NCBI RefSeq assembly: GCF_030929555.1
Contig: NZ_JAVFVT010000003.1
Coordinates: 186,001-250,000 of the forward strand
DNA length: 64,000 nt
Origin: Paenibacillus sp. LHD-117
GTDB taxonomy: Bacteria; Bacillota; Bacilli; Paenibacillales; Paenibacillaceae
Reading direction: 5' to 3'
The notes below the pieces were generated by a model that saw only the letters and a program-made list of their open reading frames with translations, was not told the DNA's origin and ran no database searches. Both the position numbers and the translations under genes were made by a program. Positions 25,131 to 33,820 of this stretch are shown in pieces; position 1 is the stretch's first letter, and every line of letters starts with the position of its first letter.

Positions 25131-26854
25131 CCTTATTATTGCGATATTTAAAACCCTACAAGAAATCGATTGCGGCGCTTCTCTTCCTGATGTTCGCGGG
25201 AATCATGCTCGAACTGTATCTGCCTACGCTGATGGCGAACATGGTGGACTTCGGCATCGCGAAAGAGGATATGGACTACGTCTTTCAGACCGGCGGGTGG
25301 ATGATCTTCTGTTCGGTCTTCGCGGTGGCGATCACCGTCGGCGTGAACTATCTCTCTTCCGGAGTCGCGCACGGGTTCGGCAAAGATTTGCGGCTCTCCC
25401 TGTTCGTCCAAGTACAGAAGTTCTCCTTGCAACAATTCGAGCGCTTCGGACCGGCTTCGCTCATGACGCGAACGACGAACGACATCCGGCAAGTGCAAGA
25501 TTTTGTAAATGCGCTGTTCGGGATGATGACCCGTGCGCCCATCATGCTGCTGGGGGGCATCATTCTTGCGTTCTATCGGGATTCGATGCTTTCCTTGGTT
25601 TTTATCGCCGTTTTGCCGTTGTTGGCGGGAATTATCTTCATAATCATGCGAAAAGCCGTTCCTTTATTCGGTTTGTTGCAGGCAAAAACGGATCGCTTGA
25701 ATCTAATCATTCGCGAAACGTTAAGCGGCATGCGCGTCATTCGGGCGTTTAATCGGACGGAATACGAGAGCGGGCGCTTCAACGGGGCGAACGAAGATTA
25801 TCGCGACACGGGCATCAAAGTGAACAAAATCATGGCTTATCTGTTCCCCGCGATGACCATGGTGATGAGTTTAACGAATGTTTCGATAGTCTGGTTCGGC
25901 GGAATTCGAATCGACCAAGGGCACATGCTGATCGGCAACCTGATGGCATTCCTGCAATACGCGATGATGATTATGGTTGCTTTGATCATGTTATCGATGA
26001 TGTTTGTCATGATTCCGCGAGCGCAAGCCTCCGCCAATCGAATTGCCGACGTGCTACGGCTCGAACCGACGATCGCGGACGCCCGGAACGATGAATCTCC
26101 AACCGAGATCAAGGGCCGTATCGAATTCAAGGAGGTCACCTTTCGTTATCCCAGAGCCGCGAATCCGGTGCTTCGAGCGGTTTCGTTTCAAGCCGGACCG
26201 GGCGAAACGACGGCAATTATCGGGAGCACGGGCTCAGGCAAGACGACGCTGCTGCAGCTCATTCCTCGCTTATATGACGTAGAGAGCGGCGCGATACTCA
26301 TCGATGGCGTGGATATTCGGAATATGCCTCAGCGATCGCTCAGGTCCCGTATCGGGTACGTCACCCAGAAAGCGTCCTTATTCCGGGGGACGATTGCGGA
26401 TAACGTGGCGTTCGGGCGGGATCGGCTATCGCCGGAACAGCTGGAGGAAGCGCTTCGAACCGCGCAGGCTTTGGATTTCGTCCGCTCGAAGGAGAAGGGC
26501 TCGGAAGAAGAAGTCGCGCAAGGAGGAGCCAATTTCTCCGGCGGTCAGAAGCAGCGGTTGTCGATCGCAAGAGCTATCGCGAGAAAACCCGCCATCTATT
26601 TGTTCGACGATAGCTTCTCGGCGCTGGATTACAAGACGGATGCCGAGTTAAGGAAAGCGTTGAAGCAGGTCACGGGGGATGCTGCAATCTTGATCGTCGC
26701 CCAGCGCGTCAGCACGGTGAAGGACGCCGATCGGATTATCGTGCTGCACGAAGGAGCAATCGCCGGCATCGGAACCCACGATGAACTGCTGTCATCAAAC
26801 GGCATTTATCGGGAAATCGTTGCTTCTCAGCTGACGGAGGAGGAGAGCGCATGA
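25127..26854 (+). CDS. ABC exporter subunit, degenerate-site half
   Basis: 575 residues. Six membrane helices (residues 10-310) are followed by an ATPase domain with Walker A GSTGSGKTTLLQ (near 370), signature FSGGQKQRLS and Walker B IYLFDDSFSALD. Asp replaces the usual catalytic Glu after Walker B, as in one half of heterodimeric exporters. It pairs with the 26851 gene, with which it overlaps by ATGA. The two resemble YheI/YheH-type multidrug exporters. Confidence 0.9.
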   Translation: MTLLLRYLKPYKKSIAALLFLMFAGIMLELYLPTLMANMVDFGIAKEDMDYVFQTGGWMIFCSVFAVAITVGVNYLSSGVAHGFGKDLRLSLFVQVQKFSLQQFERFGPASLMTRTTNDIRQVQDFVNALFGMMTRAPIMLLGGIILAFYRDSMLSLVFIAVLPLLAGIIFIIMRKAVPLFGLLQAKTDRLNLIIRETLSGMRVIRAFNRTEYESGRFNGANEDYRDTGIKVNKIMAYLFPAMTMVMSLTNVSIVWFGGIRIDQGHMLIGNLMAFLQYAMMIMVALIMLSMMFVMIPRAQASANRIADVLRLEPTIADARNDESPTEIKGRIEFKEVTFRYPRAANPVLRAVSFQAGPGETTAIIGSTGSGKTTLLQLIPRLYDVESGAILIDGVDIRNMPQRSLRSRIGYVTQKASLFRGTIADNVAFGRDRLSPEQLEEALRTAQALDFVRSKEKGSEEEVAQGGANFSGGQKQRLSIARAIARKPAIYLFDDSFSALDYKTDAELRKALKQVTGDAAILIVAQRVSTVKDADRIIVLHEGAIAGIGTHDELLSSNGIYREIVASQLTEEESA

Positions 26855-28617
26855 CGGTTAACAAAGGAAACACGCTCCGGCGGTTGATGGGGTACCTGGG
26901 GCCCCATCGAGGCAAATTGACGTTCGTCGGGTTCGCGGCTATCGCGGCCACGGTATTCAGCGTCGTCAACCCGAAACTGCTCGGGGACGCTACGAATTTC
27001 TTGTTCGACAGTTACATGGAAGGCACGGGTGTCGATTTCGTCTGGCTCGGCAAATGGCTGATCGGGATGCTCGGTCTGTATGCGGCTTCTTCGTTTTTTT
27101 CCTTTTTGCAGCAGTACGTATTGGCAGGCATTGCCCAACGGGTAACCGCGACGCTGCGGCAACAGGTTACGGAGAAAATGTCGCGCTTGCCTCTTCGATA
27201 CTTCGACCGGAATTCCCAGGGCGACTTGATCAGCAGGGCGGTTAATGACGTCGATAGCATTAATACTTCTCTTCAACAGGCGATCTCGCAAATCATGAGC
27301 TCGGTCCTGACTGTCGTTGGGATCATTGCGATGATGCTCTACATCAGTCCTTGGCTCACGATCGTGATCGGTATCACCTTGCCGCTCAGCGCATTCGCGA
27401 TGAGATGGATGGCAGGCAAATCCAAGAAGTATTTCGTTCGTCAGCAAGCGGAATTAGGCAACGTGAACGGACATGTCGAGGAGATGTTCGGCGGCCATCG
27501 GGTCGTGAAAACGTACGGGTACGAAGAGGAAGCGATCCGATCCTTCGATCAGATGAATCAGAAGCTCTATGAAGCCGGAAGGAAGGCGCAGTTCGTTTCC
27601 GGTCTGATGATGCCCCTGATGACTTTCGTCGGCAACATCGGTTACGTATTGGTCGCCATCGTCGGCGGCGCTCTCGTGTTGAACGGGAATATGCGGATCG
27701 GCTATGTTCAAGCGTTCATCCAATATACGCAGCAGATCAATTATCCGTTGATGCAGGTGGCGGGCATCATGAACTTGATCCAAACGGCGATCGCTTCCGC
27801 CGAGAGGGTATTTCACGTTCTGGATGAAGAAGAGGAAGACCGACGCGGGTCGTTGATCAGCCCTGCCGACGAGATCGAGGGAAGCGTTAGCTTCCGGAAC
27901 GTCAGCTTCGGTTACGAGATAGCCAAGCCGATCATTCGCGGATTCGATCTTGACGTGAAGGAAGGCCAGACCATCGCCATCGTCGGACCGACGGGCGCGG
28001 GCAAAACGACGCTGATTAACCTATTGATGCGGTTTTACGAGGTCGACGAAGGGAGCATCCTGCTTGGCGGCGTCGATTACAAGGACATGAGCCGAGAGCA
28101 AGTCCGAAGCCGATACGGCATGGTCATTCAGGATACGTGGCTGTTTAACGGAACGATTCGGGACAATATCGCCTACGGACGCGCAGGCGCGACGGAAGAG
28201 GACATCGTCCTGGCCGCCCGAAGCGCTTACGCGGACGATTTCGTCCGCAAGCTGCCGGACGGCTACGATACGATGCTCGGAGAAGACGCCTCGAATATTT
28301 CGCAAGGGCAAAAACAATTGCTAACGATCGCTCGGGCGATCTTAGCCGACCCGACCGTCCTGATTCTCGACGAAGCGACGAGCAGCGTCGACACTCGGAC
28401 GGAGATGAATATTCAGAAAGCGATGAAGGAATTAATGGCTGGCAGAACAAGCTTCGTCATCGCCCACCGGCTGTCGACGATTCGGGATGCCGATCTGATT
28501 CTTGTCATGAACGACGGCGAGATCGTGGAACGGGGCAACCACCATGAATTGTTGGAACAAAGAGGTTTTTACGCGGAGTTGTACCATAGCCAATTTAACG
28601 AAAAAGTAGCGATCTGA
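26851..28617 (+). CDS. ABC exporter subunit, canonical half
   Basis: 588 residues with six membrane helices and an ATPase domain: Walker A GPTGAGKTTLIN (near residue 384), signature ISQGQKQLLTIARA and Walker B VLILDEATSSVD, with the catalytic Glu present. Together with the previous gene it should form a heterodimeric exporter. Its position in front of glycosidase genes and within a shared promoter suggests export of a compound linked to glycoside use; this is inference. Confidence 0.9.
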   Translation: MTVNKGNTLRRLMGYLGPHRGKLTFVGFAAIAATVFSVVNPKLLGDATNFLFDSYMEGTGVDFVWLGKWLIGMLGLYAASSFFSFLQQYVLAGIAQRVTATLRQQVTEKMSRLPLRYFDRNSQGDLISRAVNDVDSINTSLQQAISQIMSSVLTVVGIIAMMLYISPWLTIVIGITLPLSAFAMRWMAGKSKKYFVRQQAELGNVNGHVEEMFGGHRVVKTYGYEEEAIRSFDQMNQKLYEAGRKAQFVSGLMMPLMTFVGNIGYVLVAIVGGALVLNGNMRIGYVQAFIQYTQQINYPLMQVAGIMNLIQTAIASAERVFHVLDEEEEDRRGSLISPADEIEGSVSFRNVSFGYEIAKPIIRGFDLDVKEGQTIAIVGPTGAGKTTLINLLMRFYEVDEGSILLGGVDYKDMSREQVRSRYGMVIQDTWLFNGTIRDNIAYGRAGATEEDIVLAARSAYADDFVRKLPDGYDTMLGEDASNISQGQKQLLTIARAILADPTVLILDEATSSVDTRTEMNIQKAMKELMAGRTSFVIAHRLSTIRDADLILVMNDGEIVERGNHHELLEQRGFYAELYHSQFNEKVAI

Positions 28618-28633
28618 GGAGGAGCGAAGCTGA

Positions 28634-30424
28634 ATGACGTATATGTGCAACCCGATCAATATGGAATACAAATATCAATTCACCGATTCACGAGGGATTA
28701 ACGTCACTTATAGGGAAGCGGCAGATCCTTCCATGATTTTGTTCAAAGGCCAATATTATTTGTTTCCTTCGATGACGGCAGGATTTCTTGTCAGCGGCAA
28801 TTTGACCGATTGGACCTTCCACCCGCTGAAGGATGTGCCGGTTTACGACTATGCCCCGGATGTTCGGGTCATCGGAGACTATGTTTATTTTTCCGCATCG
28901 AGCAAAGCCAAGAACTGTTCCTTCTACAGAACAAAAGATCTAATTAATGGCGCGTTTGAAGAAATCGAAGGGACGTTCCCCTTCTGGGACCCGAATCTGT
29001 TCTTGGATAACGACGGCAAGGTTTATTTCTACTGGGGATGCTCCAATGTCACGCCGCTTTACGGGGTTGAACTAAATCCGGAAAATATGACGCCCATTGG
29101 AGAACCGATCGCCCTCGTGCAGGGCAATACCGCTGTGATCGGCTATGAAAGAAACGGCGAAAATCACGTACCTAGACCGCCGGAACAGGTCGAGGAGATG
29201 GTTAATAACTACGTGAAAATGAATCCCGATGTTACGGAGGAGTTCTTGCAAATCATCCGAAAGTCCCTCGGGAATCAAGATCCGTATATCGAGGGGGCGT
29301 GGATGGATAAGCATAACGGCAAATATTATCTCCAGTATTCCGCGCCGGGGACGCAATACAACGTGTATGCGGACGGGGTCTACATTTCGGACAACCCGCT
29401 CGGGCCGTTTGCGCTAGCGAAAAATAATCCGTATTCATATAAGCCTGGAGGTTTCATGCCAGGAGCGGGACATGGATCGACCATGGAAGATCGGCATGGA
29501 AATTGGTGGCATGCTTCGACGATGAGAGTGAGCGTCAACCATATTTTTGAAAGACGGATTGGGCTATGGCCGGCGGGCTTCGATCAGGACGGGGAATTAT
29601 TTTGCAATCAACGTTATGGCGATTGGCCGATTCGGATCGACCAAGCATCCCTGAATCCATGGAGCAATCCCGAGTGGATGCTTCTCTCTTACGGCAAGCC
29701 GACCAAGGCTTCATCTTTCGAAGAGGGAAAAGACGCATCGAAAGCGGCGGACGAGAACGTTCAAACGTGGTGGAAAGCGGCGTCTAACACCTCCGGTGAA
29801 TGGCTTGAGGTTGATCTGAAGCATGTATGCGACGTACATGCGGTTCAAGTGAATTTTGCGGACGATCAGATGGACCTTCCGCTTCCCGAGGGAGCAACGC
29901 TAATGCAAGTCGGAGAAATAAGAAGATATATTGACGAGCGGGAGCATGTGACAAGATGGCTTCTAGAGGGCTCGACGGACGGCAACACCTATTTCGTGAT
30001 CGAGGATAAATCGGAAGCTGCAACCGATTTGGCGCATGATCTGATCGTCAAGGAAGAGGGATTCAAGGCCAGATTTATTCGATTAACGGTAAATGAGCTT
30101 CCTTATAACCAATCGGCATGCATTTCCGGTCTTAGAGTGTTCGGGATCGGACAAGGCGAGCAGCCGAAACAAGCAATTGCCGTCCAGACAGAACGGTTAG
30201 GCGAACTGGATCTATCCGTAACGTGGAATCCACTTGACGATGCCGTCGGATACAACGTGCTTTGGGGCTTTGCGCCGGATAAATTGTATCACAGCCATAT
30301 GGTTTTCGGTGTCAATGAGCTCACCATTAAAGCGTTGATCAAAGGAGAACCGGTTTTTGTAAGAGTGGATCGTTTCAATGAAATAGGAATCACAGAAGGC
30401 GAAGTATATAAAGCAGTCGAGTAA
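28634..30424 (+). CDS. GH43 enzyme with discoidin-like and FN3-like C-terminus (copy A)
   Basis: 596 residues after GAGGAGGAG, no signal peptide. The GH43 five-blade propeller starts CNPINMEYKYQF and has EAADPSMILFKGQYYLFPSM (catalytic Asp near residue 30), FWDPNLF (pKa-tuning Asp) and YIEGAWMDKHNGKYYLQYS (acid Glu near residue 219). Residues 350-500 resemble an F5/8-type C beta-sandwich; an FN3-like domain ends the protein. It is a close paralogue of the protein at 38411. GH43 members cleave xylosides or arabinosides. Confidence 0.85.
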   Translation: MTYMCNPINMEYKYQFTDSRGINVTYREAADPSMILFKGQYYLFPSMTAGFLVSGNLTDWTFHPLKDVPVYDYAPDVRVIGDYVYFSASSKAKNCSFYRTKDLINGAFEEIEGTFPFWDPNLFLDNDGKVYFYWGCSNVTPLYGVELNPENMTPIGEPIALVQGNTAVIGYERNGENHVPRPPEQVEEMVNNYVKMNPDVTEEFLQIIRKSLGNQDPYIEGAWMDKHNGKYYLQYSAPGTQYNVYADGVYISDNPLGPFALAKNNPYSYKPGGFMPGAGHGSTMEDRHGNWWHASTMRVSVNHIFERRIGLWPAGFDQDGELFCNQRYGDWPIRIDQASLNPWSNPEWMLLSYGKPTKASSFEEGKDASKAADENVQTWWKAASNTSGEWLEVDLKHVCDVHAVQVNFADDQMDLPLPEGATLMQVGEIRRYIDEREHVTRWLLEGSTDGNTYFVIEDKSEAATDLAHDLIVKEEGFKARFIRLTVNELPYNQSACISGLRVFGIGQGEQPKQAIAVQTERLGELDLSVTWNPLDDAVGYNVLWGFAPDKLYHSHMVFGVNELTIKALIKGEPVFVRVDRFNEIGITEGEVYKAVE

Positions 30425-30451
30425 TTCAATCATAACTGGAGGAATAATAAA

Positions 30452-32701
30452 ATGATTAAACTATGGAATGAATCATGGCATTTTTCGAAAACAGCTTTGG
30501 CTATCCCACAGGAACTTCCGCTTGACTGGGAAGCGGTAGACCTGCCCCATACGTGGAATGGAAAAGACGGGCAGGACGGCGGAAATGATTATCACCGGGG
30601 AACCTGTTATTATGCCAAAAAGCTGCGCAAGGATGATATTTCTGCTGAAAAGCTGGTATACCTTGAATTTCAAGCTGCCAATTCGTCGGCGGATGTTTAT
30701 GTGAATGGTCGCCATGCAGGACACCACGATGGCGGATATTCAACATGGAGAGTGAATATTACAGACTTGCTGGCAGACGACAATCTTATTGTGGTTGCAG
30801 TAAATAATGCTGCTAATTCAAGAGTTTATCCTCAAGAAGCGGATTTCACTTTTTATGGAGGACTCTACAGAAACGTGTCGGTTATAACTGTCCCTGATTC
30901 CCATTTTGACTTGGATTCTTATGGCGGTCCTGGTGTGATGGTTACTCCTGTCGTGAATGGCAGCGATGCTGAAGTGGATGTACAAGTATTTCTTACAGGC
31001 GCATTGCCTTCACAGCAGATCATTTATACGGTAAAAGCTGCAGATCAGATCGTCGCCGAACAAATAACCGATGCGGATACGACCGAGGTAAAATTTATTA
31101 TAAGACAAGCGCATCTTTGGAATGGACGGAAGGACCCTTTCCTCTATTCTCTGGAAGTCAGATTAGTTGAAAACGGCATGGAATTAGATAGACGAGATGT
31201 CAAATTCGGATGCCGTTCCTTCAAGGTAGACCCGGAAAAAGGATTTTTCCTGAATGGAGAAAGCTATCCATTGCGCGGCGTAAATCGTCACCAAGACCGT
31301 CCGGAAATCGGAAATGCATTGTTGCCGAAACACCAAGACGAAGACATGGACTTAATCTGCGAAATGGGTGCCACAACGATCAGGCTTGCCCATTATCAGC
31401 ATGACCAGTATTTCTTGGACCTGTGCGATGAACGAGGAATGATCGTATGGGCGGAGATCCCCTATATTGCGTGCCATATGGCGGGAGGAAGAGAAAATAC
31501 CCTTTCACAGATGAGGGAGCTGGTCATTCAGAATTACAATCATCCCTCAATCGTGGTTTGGGGGTTGTCGAATGAAATTACCATTCTTGGAGCGGACGAT
31601 GAGGATATGGTGGAGAACCACCGCATCTTAAACGATATGGTTCATGAAATGGACCCAACAAGACTTACGACCTTAGCCGTTATAAAAGACTGTTCAATTG
31701 AAAAAGAATATGTGCATATCACGGATGTCGTTTCCTATAATTTGTATTTAGGATGGTATGTTGGGGAAACGCATGAGAATGGCCAATTTATGGATGAGTT
31801 CCATAAAAAGTACCCGAATAAGCCAATCGGATTAAGCGAATACGGTTGCGAGGCGGCATGCAACTGGCATACTTCAACACCGGGTAAGGGAGATTATACA
31901 GAAGAATACCAGGCCCATTACCATGAGGAATTAATCAAGCAATTATTTGTACGGCCTTATATCTGGGCAACTCATGTCTGGAATATGTTCGATTTTGGAT
32001 CTGATGCTAGAGCAGAAGGCGGTAAGGATGGAATCAACCATAAAGGACTCGTATCCTTTGACAGAAAATATAAAAAAGATGCCTTCTATGCCTATAAAGC
32101 GTGGCTGACCGATGAACCGTTTGTGCATATCTGCGGAAAGAGATATGTGGACAGGGTTGAGGAGGTTACCAAGGTTACGGTCTATTCCAACCAGCCGGAA
32201 GTTGAATTGTTCGCCGATGGAAAAAGTCTTGGAAAACAAAGCAGCGATGTGCATTTCTTCTATTTTGAAGTGCCGATCTCAGGAGAAACAAGGTTAGTTG
32301 CAAATGCAGGAAAGTGTGAGGATGAAAGCCTGATCCGAAAAGTCGATGTATTTAATGAAGAGTACCGTATGAAGCAACTGAAGGAAGATGGAGATATCAT
32401 CAACTGGTTTGAGCTTACCGCACCGGATGGCTATTTCTCAATCCATGATAAGGTAGGAGATGTTGCGAGTCATCCTCAGGGAGCGTTAATTCTACAGGGA
32501 ATACGCGACCTAATAGCTGGATCTCAAACAGGTGATGGCTCTGAGAATAGTCAGGCTTCTCCAGCGCCTCAGATGGATGCGAAAATGCAAGAGATGGTTA
32601 ATCGATTAACCGTTAGAAGGATTTTTGCAGGCCGGATTCCCAAAGAGAAGATGCTCGAGATTAACACAGCTTTAAACAAAATTAAAAAAACGGATCAATA
32701 A
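30452..32701 (+). CDS. GH2 glycosidase with a C-terminal accessory domain (copy A)
   Basis: 749 residues after GGAGGA, no signal peptide. A jelly-roll domain (residues 1-180) holds ANSSADVYVNGRHAGHHDGG; an immunoglobulin-like domain precedes the TIM barrel with GVNRHQDRPEIGNA. The acid/base is in VWGLSNEITIL (near 374) and the nucleophile in GLSEYGCEA (near 465). The last 95 residues, after WFELTAPDGYF, form a helical domain (VGDVASHPQGALIL, then IPKEKMLEINTALNKIKK). A similar domain ends the GH2 at 52664 and stands alone at 51433. It ends the operon from promoter 1. Confidence 0.9.
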   Translation: MIKLWNESWHFSKTALAIPQELPLDWEAVDLPHTWNGKDGQDGGNDYHRGTCYYAKKLRKDDISAEKLVYLEFQAANSSADVYVNGRHAGHHDGGYSTWRVNITDLLADDNLIVVAVNNAANSRVYPQEADFTFYGGLYRNVSVITVPDSHFDLDSYGGPGVMVTPVVNGSDAEVDVQVFLTGALPSQQIIYTVKAADQIVAEQITDADTTEVKFIIRQAHLWNGRKDPFLYSLEVRLVENGMELDRRDVKFGCRSFKVDPEKGFFLNGESYPLRGVNRHQDRPEIGNALLPKHQDEDMDLICEMGATTIRLAHYQHDQYFLDLCDERGMIVWAEIPYIACHMAGGRENTLSQMRELVIQNYNHPSIVVWGLSNEITILGADDEDMVENHRILNDMVHEMDPTRLTTLAVIKDCSIEKEYVHITDVVSYNLYLGWYVGETHENGQFMDEFHKKYPNKPIGLSEYGCEAACNWHTSTPGKGDYTEEYQAHYHEELIKQLFVRPYIWATHVWNMFDFGSDARAEGGKDGINHKGLVSFDRKYKKDAFYAYKAWLTDEPFVHICGKRYVDRVEEVTKVTVYSNQPEVELFADGKSLGKQSSDVHFFYFEVPISGETRLVANAGKCEDESLIRKVDVFNEEYRMKQLKEDGDIINWFELTAPDGYFSIHDKVGDVASHPQGALILQGIRDLIAGSQTGDGSENSQASPAPQMDAKMQEMVNRLTVRRIFAGRIPKEKMLEINTALNKIKKTDQ

Positions 32702-32703
32702 TT

Positions 32704-32753
32704 AAAATGCACTCTTGTCATAAGTCTAATCTTATGACAAAAGTGCATTTTTA
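32704..32753. terminator. Bidirectional terminator between GH2 and the minus-strand dehydrogenase
   Basis: A 20-base stem AAATGCACTCTTGTCATAAG with its near-complement, one mismatch, and a T run on the right and A-rich sequence on the left. Confidence 0.85.
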
Positions 32754-32786
32754 TTGGTAACAAGGGGACGGGATATTGGCGTATTC

Positions 32787-33596
32787 CTACTCCAAAATTT
32801 CCGGATGCGCCCATTGGACGGGAGTCACCTTGCCCGCATGCGAGCCGGCATCGATTACAATAGCGGAACCGCTGATGTAACGAGCCAAATCTGTAGCTAA
32901 GAACAAGGCCAAATGACCGATTTCTTTCGGGTCGCCAAGCTTTCCGCTTGGGGACAGGATTTTCGCGTATTGGGAAACGACTTCCTCAGGCGCTTGTCCC
33001 CAAATGGAAGTTCGGAACGTTCCCGGACAAATCGCATTGATGGAGATGTTGTACGGCGCATAGTCGAGGGCGGCGCTTTTCGTTAGACCGACCACGCCAT
33101 GCTTGGCGGAAGCATAAGTAGCCATGGAGCTGTTGCCCAATATCCCTGCTTGGGAAGCAACGTTAATGATGAACCCGCCGGTCGACTTGGTCTTCAGAAT
33201 GGCTTCGACGGCGAATTTCATTCCTAGGAAGACGCCGCGCAAGTCGATGGCCATTAATCGATCGAACTCAGCCACCGAAAATTCATGCGTGGGCCTGCTC
33301 TCGGCTGCGATTCCGGCATTATTCACGAGACCATCCAATCTACCGTACGTCGCGACAGCGAAGTCGACGAGTTCTTTGACCTCGTCTTCTTTGCTTACAT
33401 CCGTTTTGAAGAAAACTGCATCTCCGCCCGCTGCTCGAATCTCCTCAGCGACCTTCGATCCCTTATCGGCATTGATATCGGATACGACGACCTTCATGCC
33501 GTTCTCTGCATAACTCCATGCGATCGCTTTGCCGAGGCCGTCGGCAGCGCCCGTAACAATGGCAACTTTTTCTTTTACACTTGAAAAATCCGTCAT
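32787..33596 (-). CDS. Short-chain dehydrogenase/reductase (SDR 1)
   Basis: 269 residues. The NAD(P)-binding motif is VTGAADGLGKAI (residues 15-26), followed by NNAGIA, a catalytic Ser in NVASQAG, and YASAK (Tyr near residue 163, Lys near 167). Asp in VVSDINADKG suggests NAD preference. It is transcribed away from GH78 from its own class 1 promoter, so it is a member of the same regulon. The substrate is unknown; an alcohol, keto sugar or aglycone is possible. Confidence 0.9.
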   Translation of the reverse strand: MTDFSSVKEKVAIVTGAADGLGKAIAWSYAENGMKVVVSDINADKGSKVAEEIRAAGGDAVFFKTDVSKEDEVKELVDFAVATYGRLDGLVNNAGIAAESRPTHEFSVAEFDRLMAIDLRGVFLGMKFAVEAILKTKSTGGFIINVASQAGILGNSSMATYASAKHGVVGLTKSAALDYAPYNISINAICPGTFRTSIWGQAPEEVVSQYAKILSPSGKLGDPKEIGHLALFLATDLARYISGSAIVIDAGSHAGKVTPVQWAHPEILE

Positions 33597-33635
33597 AAAA
33601 ATACCCTCCTCAATTGAACATTACCTGTCACCTCC

Positions 33636-33700
33636 ACCATAAGACAATTCGGGTTGTTTCACTAACGTTTTTACGACTTTACGGATGTCGTTATCACGAC
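33636..33700 (-). promoter_or_regulatory. Class 1 regulon promoter 2 (SDR 1, minus strand)
   Basis: On the minus strand units start at 33700 (GTCGTGATAACG) and 33677 (GTCGTAAAAACGTTAGT), 23 bp apart, with TATGGT starting at 33641, 36 bp on. It lies back to back with promoter 3. Confidence 0.8.
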
Positions 33701-33707
33701 TTTTTTG

Positions 33708-33772
33708 GTCGTGATAACGGCATCCAAAAAGTCGGCTAAGTGTTAGTTTGATTTTTTTCGAAATGTTATCGT
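33708..33772 (+). promoter_or_regulatory. Class 1 regulon promoter 3 (GH78)
   Basis: Units start at 33708 (GTCGTGATAACGG) and 33731 (GTCGGCTAAGTGTTAGT), 23 bp apart, with TATCGT at 33767. The first unit is the mirror image of the first unit of promoter 2, forming an inverted repeat at 33689-33719. Confidence 0.8.
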
Positions 33773-33820
33773 GAAAGGGGAAAGGATCTACAGCGGAAAT
33801 GGTATAGGAGGTTACTAAAT

